Position numbers and translations under genes: made by a program
From: Hoeflea_A sp039025395
Lineage (GTDB): Bacteria; Pseudomonadota; Alphaproteobacteria; Rhizobiales; Rhizobiaceae
Direction: 5' to 3'
Length of the DNA: 64,000 nt
Assembly: GCA_039025395.1 (NCBI GenBank)
Contig: JBCCOK010000004.1
Span: 62,001 to 126,000 of the forward strand
In this document: positions 8,840-16,579 of the stretch, piece after piece
Layout of the letters: each line of letters begins with the position of its first letter
Position numbering within the stretch: the first letter of the stretch is position 1
The notes under the pieces: model-generated
What the model saw: only the letters and a program-made list of their open reading frames with translations
Database searches by the model: none
What the model was told of the DNA's origin: nothing

Positions 8840-9961
8840 TTAGAAATCGACTTTTGAGTAGACTGTTTCCATCAGGATTTGCCCCATGGCATCGGGATTT
8901 TCGCGTATCACCGGCAGATGCTCTTCATGCCATTTGCGGTATATGTCGGCGATGTTCTCGGCGAAGGCTTGCGGGTTCTCGATGCCCCTTTCAGCGGCCA
9001 GCGCGGCCAGGGCATCAATCTCCTTGGCCTGGTAGTCGGTCCATTTGGATTGCATCGCCGCATCCGCCGGAACAAAGGCGGCGACCTCTTCGAGCGCCGG
9101 GCGGACACCGTTGTCGGCATTGATATAGGCACGCTCGACATAGGGCAGAACCCATTGCGCTGCCGTTTCGATGATTGCCGCGCGATCCTCTTCCGAGATC
9201 TTGTCCCAAGCCGAAAGGCTCAGGGAAACGGGTATCGCGCCGCCCGGAATACCCTGTGGCATATCAACGACACCTTTCACGACATCGATCAAGCCGTAGC
9301 TGCGGGCCCAGGAGATGGGTACCAGTGCACAGTCCGCCTTGCCGAGTTGCAAAGAGACCAGAAGATCGCTGATCGACGTGCGGACCGGGCTCATGCCAAG
9401 GGTTTCGGCCCAGCGCGCTTCCGGCGGTGCAATGACGCTGACGCGAAGGCCCTCAAGGTCTTCCGATCCGCCGATCTCTGACGTGCACTGGAGCCGTACC
9501 GGCGTCGTCGAGTTCAGAAACAAGGGGATCTGACCCTGCTGCTTCATGTCTTCCAGACATTGCGGGCAGCCGACAAAGAATGCCTCGTTGAGCGCGCCCA
9601 TCGATGCGACCGGATCGGTGCCAAAAGCCGTTGTGGATGCCATCAGCGATGCAAGAGGCAGATCGGATCCGTAGAAGACAAGGACAACGAAACCGCTGTC
9701 GACAACGCTGTCGCGAACGGAACCGAGCACTGTCGGCATCTGGACGACCGTACCGCCGAAGAGGCCGCGGAAACTGACCCGCCCATCGGTTGCATCTTCC
9801 AGCGCGCCAAGGAACGGGACGACGCCCTCGCGGTTGAACAAAGCCTGCTCCGGCACCGGCGACCCGTACGTGAACGTTTCCGCTTGGGACGGCATCGTAA
9901 CGGCCCAGCCTCCCACGGCCAGAGCAAGCGCTGCGGCGAGCTTCTTCAGCATAAGTGTCAT
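8840..9961 (-). CDS. dctP: TRAP transporter substrate-binding protein (DctP type)
   Basis: A 373-residue periplasmic binding protein. A Sec signal peptide covers about residues 1-27 (LAAALALAVGGWAV, cleaved after PSQA). The body shows DctP features, including the central LRVSVIAPPEARWAETLG segment whose Arg normally contacts the ligand carboxylate, and GKADCALVPISWARSYG. An AAGGAGG ribosome binding site precedes the ATG at 9961; an upstream in-frame ATG at 10000 lacks one. It is the first gene of dctPQM-iclR and reads away from the VOC gene across an 85-bp intergenic region holding a palindrome. The ligand is probably a carboxylate, plausibly the aromatic acid or an intermediate handled by the island. 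That is inference. Confidence 0.9.
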   Translation of the reverse strand: MTLMLKKLAAALALAVGGWAVTMPSQAETFTYGSPVPEQALFNREGVVPFLGALEDATDGRVSFRGLFGGTVVQMPTVLGSVRDSVVDSGFVVLVFYGSDLPLASLMASTTAFGTDPVASMGALNEAFFVGCPQCLEDMKQQGQIPLFLNSTTPVRLQCTSEIGGSEDLEGLRVSVIAPPEARWAETLGMSPVRTSISDLLVSLQLGKADCALVPISWARSYGLIDVVKGVVDMPQGIPGGAIPVSLSLSAWDKISEEDRAAIIETAAQWVLPYVERAYINADNGVRPALEEVAAFVPADAAMQSKWTDYQAKEIDALAALAAERGIENPQAFAENIADIYRKWHEEHLPVIRENPDAMGQILMETVYSKVDF

Positions 9962-9991
9962 CGGATCTGCCTCCTTGATTGCCTCGGATGA

Positions 9992-10010
9992 ATATTGCAT
10001 TGTGCAATAT
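9992..10010. promoter_or_regulatory. Palindromic candidate IclR operator, dctP/VOC divergent promoter
   Basis: ATATTGCA, three bases, then TGCAATAT: a perfect 8-bp inverted repeat in the divergent promoter region between dctP and the VOC gene. Its minus strand contains ATTGCACAAT, which is found again in front of the hydroxylase-ligase gene at 12658-12667. Two IclR genes are nearby, and IclR proteins bind short palindromes. Confidence 0.5.
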
Positions 10011-10046
10011 GTTCTGCATTATGAAATATCTTGTCAAGGAGAATCC

Positions 10047-10937
10047 ATGCGACCCGAACTGTTCGGCCTCGATCATCTGATGATTGCAACGGCAAGCCTG
10101 CCGGATGTGCGGCGCACTTATGAGCGGCTCGGATTTACCGTGACGCCGTACCGGTCAAACGAACCCATGGGCGGCGGCAAGACAGGCGGCCGAGGCGGCA
10201 ATCACCTTGTGATGATGACGGCGACGGATGCGCGGATGGCAAACTATCTGGAACTTGCCTATGCCGACCCGGCCTATGCGGCCCCGTACGTCAAGTCGCT
10301 CCTGTCCCGGCCTGCCGGACTGGCCATGCTTGTACACAGCGGCGAGGCGCTGCGTGACCTTGATGCGGGTTGGCAGGCTGCCGGATTGCCGGGTTGCGAA
10401 GTTTACGAGCTGAATACGCTGTTCACGGATGACGAGAGCGGTGTCACCGACCGTATCCACTTCGAGGTGCTTGTGCCGACAGCACACCAGGGCCCCTTTG
10501 CGGTCAACGCATGCCGCTACTTCGAGCTGAATCACTACCGCCGGCCCGACTGGGTGGCGCATGAAAACGGCGCGCTTCGCTGGGACCAGGTGACGATTGT
10601 CCAGGATGATCTGACAGCCGTGGATGCCTACCTCCAGAAGATCTACGACGCAGCGCCGGACCGCGCTGGTGACAGCCTATCGGTTCGCGTCGGCGATCAG
10701 AGCCTCGTCGCGATCACGCCCGAAACCTTCACAGAGAAGTTCAGCGACGCGGTCCGCAGGCGTTCAGACGGCAGTCAGGCCGACACGGCGATCGGCATTC
10801 TGACGCAATCTCTGGAAAAGACGCGAACCTGCCTTGCTGAAAACAGTGTCCCATCGATTCAACTAGACGATCGGCTGGTTGTTCCGGCCAGCGCGTGCGA
10901 CGGCGTTATCCTGATCTTCCATGAGGCAGCGGAATGA
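10047..10937 (+). CDS. VOC-superfamily (glyoxalase-like) protein
   Basis: A 296-residue protein of the vicinal oxygen chelate superfamily, glyoxalase-like type. The N-terminal signature is FGLDHLMIATASLPDVRRTY followed by a GGRGGNHLVMM strand. The second module includes DRIHFEVLVPT and a late domain around WDQVTIVQDDLTAVDAYL. VOC proteins use a metal held by His and Glu for isomerase, dioxygenase or lyase chemistry. The ATG at 10047 follows AAGGAG eight bases upstream; the longer frame from 9834 would cross the dctP promoter. It overlaps the downstream racemase-family gene by four bases, so the two are one unit. Possible roles are ring-cleavage or isomerisation side steps of the aromatic pathway. 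Function unknown. Confidence 0.75.
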   Translation: MRPELFGLDHLMIATASLPDVRRTYERLGFTVTPYRSNEPMGGGKTGGRGGNHLVMMTATDARMANYLELAYADPAYAAPYVKSLLSRPAGLAMLVHSGEALRDLDAGWQAAGLPGCEVYELNTLFTDDESGVTDRIHFEVLVPTAHQGPFAVNACRYFELNHYRRPDWVAHENGALRWDQVTIVQDDLTAVDAYLQKIYDAAPDRAGDSLSVRVGDQSLVAITPETFTEKFSDAVRRRSDGSQADTAIGILTQSLEKTRTCLAENSVPSIQLDDRLVVPASACDGVILIFHEAAE

Positions 10938-11632
10938 GGCCGGCGAGACCCATTATTGGATTGCTGGGCGGCATGGGGTGGCCGTCGACCGGCCGTTACT
11001 ACACCGTACTCAATGGGTTGGCCGCCGAGCGAAGGCAGACCATTCACATCATGATTAACAGCCTTGCGTTCGATGATATCGCTGCGATTGCCGAAACAGA
11101 CGGGTTTGATGCGGTCGGAGACGTTTTGGCGGATGAAGCGCAGCGTCTGGAGCGCGCCGGAGCGTTTGTGATTCTGCTTTGCGCGGTCACCGCCCATCTC
11201 GCCCATCAAAAGACCGCCTCCGCTGTCAGCGTGCCGGTGCCGCATATTGGCCGCGCAATAGGACGGCACGTCCGGGATCATAGCGAAACAACATTCGGCT
11301 TCCTCGGCACAAGGCCGGCATTAACCGATGATGCGCTCGGCTTTAGCAACGGCGGGTTGATCCCTTCCCCCGATTGTATGGACACGTTGGATCGAGCGAT
11401 CCGTCATGATATCGCGTTCGGCCGGATCGGCCCGAACCAGATAGAGGCCGTCGAAAGCGCGGCGGCGGATCTCAAACGTCAAGGCGCGACGGCAATTGTG
11501 CTTGCGTGCACAGAGCTTGGCCTGCTGTCCGACCGGCTATCAAGTTTCCTGCCCAAGGTTGACGCGGTTGAGTTGCACTGCCGCGACGCGCTCGAAACTG
11601 CAGGCGGGTCTACCGATCTGGCATCGGCCTGA
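10934..11632 (+). CDS. Aspartate/glutamate racemase-superfamily protein
   Basis: A 232-residue protein beginning PIIGLLGGMGWPSTGRYY, the classic N-terminus of the aspartate racemase group. The second catalytic cysteine is present in VLACTELGLL. The first position reads LLCAVTAHL: the cysteine is displaced from the usual NTxH arrangement. The superfamily includes amino-acid racemases, maleate isomerase and arylmalonate decarboxylase, so a role on a dicarboxylate intermediate of aromatic degradation is possible. It overlaps the VOC gene (ATGA) and ends before a convergent IclR gene. Superfamily membership is clear; substrate and reaction are not. Confidence 0.8.
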   Translation: MRPARPIIGLLGGMGWPSTGRYYTVLNGLAAERRQTIHIMINSLAFDDIAAIAETDGFDAVGDVLADEAQRLERAGAFVILLCAVTAHLAHQKTASAVSVPVPHIGRAIGRHVRDHSETTFGFLGTRPALTDDALGFSNGGLIPSPDCMDTLDRAIRHDIAFGRIGPNQIEAVESAAADLKRQGATAIVLACTELGLLSDRLSSFLPKVDAVELHCRDALETAGGSTDLASA

Positions 11633-11705
11633 CCCGGAAGACGCAGTGCGCTTCACATGCGCGCGGAATCTTCATGGATCGCTCGCCGTGTTTCTTCCGT
11701 TGTTA

Positions 11706-12512
11706 TCAGCGTTCCGCATGGGTCAGAGAGTGCCGCGCGGTGAAATCAATCAGTCCTTCGACGGCATCGGATTCAGGCCGGATTATTTCAGCGTCCGTTC
11801 CGATCAATGTCACGACCGCCTGTGCCTGATCCTGCCAGTCGAGGATGGGAGCGGCAATCGCGACAAGGCCCGGAATGTACTGGCTGTCGACATTTGCATA
11901 GCCCTCATGCCGGACCTTCTCCTTAAGCTCGGCAAGACCACGGACACTGGCATCCAGTTCTCCGAACAGACGTGGGCTGCGTTTTGCCCGGCGCAATTCG
12001 GCGTCCACCATAGGCTGGATAAGGCGCGGCGGCGCCCATGCCAGAAAGGCGCGTCCGGTTGCCGAATTGAACAGCGGTAGCGTCGTTCCAAGTCCCATTG
12101 AGGTGATGGTGGGCGATGCGGTGCGTTCCCAACGCACAACCGTGGCGCCTTGATTGCCCCAGACCGACAACAGTCCGGTCAAACCGGTTTCAGCGCACAG
12201 CTCGGGGAGTGCCTCGGCTGTCCGATTGACGAAATCGTAGCGCGCGATTGCCGCAAGACCCAGTTCTGCGGCGCCCGGACCGAGGTCGTACTTGCCGGAT
12301 CGGCCCGCCTGTTCGACGAGCCCGGCATGGATAAACGATGACAGATAGCGGTGCGCCTTGCTCAACGGCATGCCGCAGTCGCGGGCGATCTCCGACAACG
12401 AAACTGCATGTCCGTATTCAGCCATGGCGCGCAGAAGCCGAAGTGCTGCATCGAGTGATTGGATGCCGCCGGACGGTTCGCTTCCCTTCGACTTATTGCG
12501 GGTAATGGTCAT
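11706..12512 (-). CDS. IclR-family transcriptional regulator (aromatic operon)
   Basis: A 268-residue IclR regulator with an N-terminal winged helix at about residues 15-75 (QSLDAALRLLRAMAEYG, IARDCGMPLSKAHRYLSSF) and a GAF-like effector domain (TTLPLFNSATGRAFLAWAP, GLVAIAAPILDWQ). The ATG at 12512 is preceded by GGAAAG; upstream codons to 12629 look non-coding. It is transcribed away from the hydroxylase-ligase operon across a 209-bp intergenic region, the standard arrangement for a pathway-specific IclR regulator. A motif shared with the dctP promoter lies at 12658-12669. It probably controls the 12722-21749 operon in response to an aromatic acid or its CoA ester (inference). Confidence 0.9.
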   Translation of the reverse strand: MTITRNKSKGSEPSGGIQSLDAALRLLRAMAEYGHAVSLSEIARDCGMPLSKAHRYLSSFIHAGLVEQAGRSGKYDLGPGAAELGLAAIARYDFVNRTAEALPELCAETGLTGLLSVWGNQGATVVRWERTASPTITSMGLGTTLPLFNSATGRAFLAWAPPRLIQPMVDAELRRAKRSPRLFGELDASVRGLAELKEKVRHEGYANVDSQYIPGLVAIAAPILDWQDQAQAVVTLIGTDAEIIRPESDAVEGLIDFTARHSLTHAER

Positions 12513-12657
12513 GTCTTTCCAACCGAATCTTGAAAAACCGGGTCTTCGCGCAAGCATAACGATCTGTGAAGTGGCGAACAGCCCCTGTCTGGTGCCTTGC
12601 GCGGCGATGCTCACAGCGCTGATGCACATAATACAATACTTTCATAATAAGAAAGCT

Positions 12658-12669
12658 ATTGCACAATAT
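12658..12669. promoter_or_regulatory. Candidate IclR operator upstream of hydroxylase-ligase gene
   Basis: ATTGCACAATAT within an AT-rich patch (12625-12680) between the divergent IclR and hydroxylase-ligase genes. The core ATTGCACAAT (12658-12667) equals the minus strand of 9999-10008 in the dctP/VOC intergenic region. Confidence 0.45.
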
Positions 12670-12721
12670 AAAATTATCTGTATCGTTCCGCAGCACGCTT
12701 GTCGATAGGGAAGGGAGGATC

Positions 12722-15454
12722 ATGAGCGGGCTGTCGAAGGTTGAGATATTGGGAGGAGGTCCGGCCGGGCTTTACACAGCGATCCTGATGCGGAGGCTGT
12801 TGCCGGATGTCCGGCTTCGTCTGACAGAACAGAATCCGGTGGGTGCGACCTTCGGCTTCGGGGTCGTGTTCTCCGATCAGGCGCTGGATTTTCTGAAAGC
12901 CGATGACCCTGACATTCATGATCTCGTGACGCCGCATATGGAGCGGTGGCAGAACATGACACTCAATCTGCCCGATGAGCGGATTGTGCTGGACGGCGTC
13001 GGTTTTTCGGCAATCGGGCGGCTTGAACTCAACGAGATCCTGCGCAAGCACGCAGAGACACTTGGAGTTGAGATGCGGTTCTCGCATCCGATTGCTTCGC
13101 TGGAGGAGCTGGAGGCGGATCTCGTCGTCGGAGCGGACGGATTGAACTCGCTGGTACGACAGTCAATGGAAGTGGATTTCCAGCCGACAATTGAGCACCT
13201 TGAGAATCATTTCGCCTGGTTCGGCACCAACCGTGCGTTCGACACGCTGACTCAGAGCTTCGTCAAGACAGACCGTGGCGCCTTCAACGCGCATCACTAT
13301 CGTTTCGCGCCTGACCGCAGCACCTTCATCGTCGAATGTGACGATGCGACCTTTTCCGCCTATGGCCTCGACAGGTTGAACGAGGATGAAAGTGCGCATC
13401 TTTGCGGCGGCATTTTCGCCGACGTGCTGGAGGGCGCGCCGCTGGTGACCAACAAGTCGATGTGGCGTCAGTTTCCGCGCCTTTGGTGCAAGAACTGGGT
13501 TGCCGGTCGGCATGTCCTGCTTGGCGACGCCGTCCACACGGCTCATTTCTCGATCGGGTCGGGCACGCGGCTCGCCATGGAAGACGCCATAGCGTTGGTC
13601 CGCGCGCTGGCGGCACACGAGAATGTCGACGAGGCGCTTGCAGCCTATCAATCCGAGCGGCAACCGATCGCCCGCAAGATCGTCGATGCCGCCAATACAT
13701 CGGCAACATGGTACGAATCCTTTGCCGAGAAGATGGCCTATGCGCCAATCGACTTCGCCTTCGACTACATCACACGCTCCGGCCGGGTCGACATGGATCG
13801 GTTGCGGCTGATGGCGCCGCAATTCATGGCACGCTACGATGCTGAAAAGGCTGCAGCGCCGGACGCTGTGGTGGACCCGGTGGGCGATGACACTGTGGGC
13901 GCAACTGAAATCGGTTTCGACCGATCCGATCATGGCAACTGTTCAGCCATTCTGTGGGACAATCTGGGCCGCGATCCGGACAAGCCGGCTGTAATCGGTC
14001 CAGCCGGAACGCTGACCTACCGGGAACTGGTGGCCGAGGCCTCACGCTGGGGCCATGCTTTCATCGCCGCCGGGCTGAAGCCGGGCGACCGGATCCCGCT
14101 TTTTCTGGATGACACGCCGGTCCATGTGGCGGCGTTCTTCGGTGCTGTTCGAGCCGGTTTCGTGCCTGTCCTCCTTAACATTCAGACACATCCTGAAGTG
14201 CTGAACTTTTTCCTCAAGGATACAAGCGCAAGGTTGGCGGTCTGCGAGGCCGCGCTGGCGGAGCGCTTTTCAGGCAACACACTTGACGGCACGGCACTGG
14301 AGCATCTGATCATTGCCAATGGTGCTGCCATATACGATGGTCAGATCGGCGGCGATGCGTTTGTTGCCGGGCATCCTGACACGCTGGAGTGCGCGGAAAC
14401 CGGTCCTGACGACATGGCTTTCTGGATGTACTCGTCCGGATCGACCGGACGGCCTAAAGGCGTTGTCCATCTCCATCATGATATGGCCTATACGCAAGCC
14501 TCGTTCGGTGAGCATGTCCTCAAGCTGCGCTCTGATGACATCTGCTTTTCAGTGCCGAAACTCTATTTCGCTTATGGCTTCGGAAACGCGATCACCTTTC
14601 CCTTTTCGGTCGGTGCAACAACACTGTTGATGCCGGGCCAGCCGCAGGCGGACCGGGTCCTTGAGACGATCGCGCAGTGGCGACCCACGGTGCTTTTCGG
14701 ATTGCCAACACTCTACACGGCACTGGCACGGACGGACGCTTTGGACAAACATGATCTGTCTTCGCTGCGGCAATCCATGTCAGCGGCGGAGGTGTTGTCG
14801 GAAGATGTCTACAATGCGTGGAAGGCACGCACCGGCCACGGCCCGACGGAAGGCCTCGGTTCGACCGAAATGCTGCATATCTATCTTTCGAATTCGCTCG
14901 ATGACCACCGGCCCGGCGCAGCCGGCAAACGCGTGCCGGGTTACGAAGTGCGCCTTGAAACGGTGGACGGAAGACCTGCAGAATCCGGCGAAGAGGGCGT
15001 CATGCTGGTCCGCGGTCACTCGTCGGCGCCATGCTACTGGGCGAGACCCGACAAGACGCGCGAAACCATGCGCGGAGACTGGCTCTATACCGGCGACCGT
15101 TTTGTTGAACGTGACGGGTACTACTATTTCCAGGGACGTGCCGACGATCTGATCAAGGTGTCTGGACAGTGGGTGTGGCCGCTCGAAGTGGAGCGCTGCC
15201 TGAATGAACATCCCGATGTACATGAATGCGCGGTCCTCGCGCATGAATTGCCCGATCGGCGCATGACGCTCAGAGCCGTCGTACAACTGCGCAATTCCGA
15301 CGCGCAATGCGATGAACAGAGCGACCGGTTGCGCGCCTACGTCAAGGGACGGCTTCAACCGCACAAGTACCCGCGCATTATCGACTACGCCAACGAGTTG
15401 CCGAAGACCGGGACCGGAAAGATCGATCGGCAGGCGCTGCGCGAGGCGGGGTGA
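12722..15454 (+). CDS. Fused flavin aryl-CoA hydroxylase and aryl-CoA ligase
   Basis: A 910-residue two-enzyme fusion. Residues 1 to about 385 are a flavin monooxygenase of the salicylyl-CoA 5-hydroxylase / 2-aminobenzoyl-CoA monooxygenase type: FAD loop GGGPAG at 11-16, TFGFGVVFSD, and the second FAD motif GDAVHTAHFSIGSG (G268, D269). From about residue 398 it is a benzoate-CoA-ligase-like AMP-forming enzyme: YSSGSTGRPKG at 570-580, LYTGDRF, and the C-terminal lysine K900 in TGTGKIDR. A strong GGAAGGAGG lies before the ATG at 12722; the frame upstream to 12659 lacks one. The ligase half would make the CoA ester (ATP and CoA), which the hydroxylase half oxidises with NAD(P)H and O2. The downstream gentisate genes point to salicylate, benzoate or a related acid going to gentisyl-CoA. 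No thioesterase gene is seen. Confidence 0.88.
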   Translation: MSGLSKVEILGGGPAGLYTAILMRRLLPDVRLRLTEQNPVGATFGFGVVFSDQALDFLKADDPDIHDLVTPHMERWQNMTLNLPDERIVLDGVGFSAIGRLELNEILRKHAETLGVEMRFSHPIASLEELEADLVVGADGLNSLVRQSMEVDFQPTIEHLENHFAWFGTNRAFDTLTQSFVKTDRGAFNAHHYRFAPDRSTFIVECDDATFSAYGLDRLNEDESAHLCGGIFADVLEGAPLVTNKSMWRQFPRLWCKNWVAGRHVLLGDAVHTAHFSIGSGTRLAMEDAIALVRALAAHENVDEALAAYQSERQPIARKIVDAANTSATWYESFAEKMAYAPIDFAFDYITRSGRVDMDRLRLMAPQFMARYDAEKAAAPDAVVDPVGDDTVGATEIGFDRSDHGNCSAILWDNLGRDPDKPAVIGPAGTLTYRELVAEASRWGHAFIAAGLKPGDRIPLFLDDTPVHVAAFFGAVRAGFVPVLLNIQTHPEVLNFFLKDTSARLAVCEAALAERFSGNTLDGTALEHLIIANGAAIYDGQIGGDAFVAGHPDTLECAETGPDDMAFWMYSSGSTGRPKGVVHLHHDMAYTQASFGEHVLKLRSDDICFSVPKLYFAYGFGNAITFPFSVGATTLLMPGQPQADRVLETIAQWRPTVLFGLPTLYTALARTDALDKHDLSSLRQSMSAAEVLSEDVYNAWKARTGHGPTEGLGSTEMLHIYLSNSLDDHRPGAAGKRVPGYEVRLETVDGRPAESGEEGVMLVRGHSSAPCYWARPDKTRETMRGDWLYTGDRFVERDGYYYFQGRADDLIKVSGQWVWPLEVERCLNEHPDVHECAVLAHELPDRRMTLRAVVQLRNSDAQCDEQSDRLRAYVKGRLQPHKYPRIIDYANELPKTGTGKIDRQALREAG

Positions 15455-15553
15455 GTCGGATCGCGAAACCAAAAAGATGCGCGGGCCATTGCGCCGCAGA
15501 GAGAGGCGGGCTCCGCGCCGCATAGCAACACAGTCTTCATTGGGAGGAATGAC

Positions 15554-16519
15554 ATGTACATGATGAAACCGCTATTGGCCGCCGTGCTATCACTGGGATT
15601 GACAGGCGCCGCGGTCGCACAGGTCAGCTCGATATCTACGCCGCCGCAAGGATCGGTATGGAACACGATGGGTTCGGTCATTGCCGGCCAGGTTCGCGAT
15701 AGTGCGGACATGGCCATGGTGGTGCAGCCCTATGGCGGCAATGCGCAGATGATGCAGTCCGTAAATGAGGGGCTGGCAGAATTTTCGCTCAATGACGTCA
15801 ACGATGTCATCACTGCCGTTGACGGCAGCGGCGAATACAGTGCGCCTATGCCGAACCTTCGGGTCATCGCGCGTGTCAATCCGTTTCCGGTCGGCCTGTA
15901 TGTCAAGGAAAGCAGCGGACTGACTGCGGTGTCCGATCTACAAGGCAAGAGCGTGCCGTCCGGCTGGGACGCCTTTCCGATTGCGCGCTCGCATATCACC
16001 GCCATTCTGGCGGCAGGCGGCCTGACCTGGGACGATGTCAGCCAGGTGCCTGTGCCCGAATTGATACGCGGGTCCGACGACATGGCCTCGGGCCGGGTCG
16101 ACAGCGCATTCTTTGCCGTTGGCGGACCGAAAGTCGCCGAGGTCGATGCGTCTGTCGGCGGGGTGCGGTTCCTCACCGTCGACGCCAATGACGAAACACT
16201 TGCAAAGATCCAGGAAGTCCGTCCCGCCTTCTATTTCTCCGAGGTAAACCCGGCACCGCCGCGGGTTGGTGTGGAGGAGCCGATGATGTTCGTGACATGG
16301 GACAATGTGCTTGTTGCCGGCACGCATGTTCCGGACGAGCAGGTGCAAACCCTTCTTAGGGTCCTCTTTGACGAGGCCGAGGCGATCGGCAAGGCCTATC
16401 CGCCGCTTCGCGCACTCAATCTGGAAACCGCCTACAAGGACTACCCTGGGCTGGAATACCACCCGGGAGCCGTAGCGTTTTTCGAAGGGCGGGGTATCGC
16501 GAAGACAGGCGCCAATTGA
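15554..16519 (+). CDS. TAXI-family TRAP solute-binding protein
   Basis: A 321-residue secreted binding protein with a signal peptide (residues 1-22, cleaved after AVA). TAXI-type features are visible: an early VWNTMGSVIAGQV stretch, QPYGGNAQMMQSVNEG, and LRVIARVNPFPVGLYVKESS followed by DLQGKSVPSGWDAFPIA. It is followed by the fused TRAP permease, the usual TAXI-TRAP partner. A GGGAGGAATGAC site precedes the start. By position in the operon it captures the aromatic acid in the periplasm. The specificity is not readable. Confidence 0.88.
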   Translation: MYMMKPLLAAVLSLGLTGAAVAQVSSISTPPQGSVWNTMGSVIAGQVRDSADMAMVVQPYGGNAQMMQSVNEGLAEFSLNDVNDVITAVDGSGEYSAPMPNLRVIARVNPFPVGLYVKESSGLTAVSDLQGKSVPSGWDAFPIARSHITAILAAGGLTWDDVSQVPVPELIRGSDDMASGRVDSAFFAVGGPKVAEVDASVGGVRFLTVDANDETLAKIQEVRPAFYFSEVNPAPPRVGVEEPMMFVTWDNVLVAGTHVPDEQVQTLLRVLFDEAEAIGKAYPPLRALNLETAYKDYPGLEYHPGAVAFFEGRGIAKTGAN

Positions 16520-16579
16520 TGATGGCGCCAAGCCGGGAGGCGCGCGTGCGGCTTCCGGCAGTGGTCTGAAGGAAGGCAT

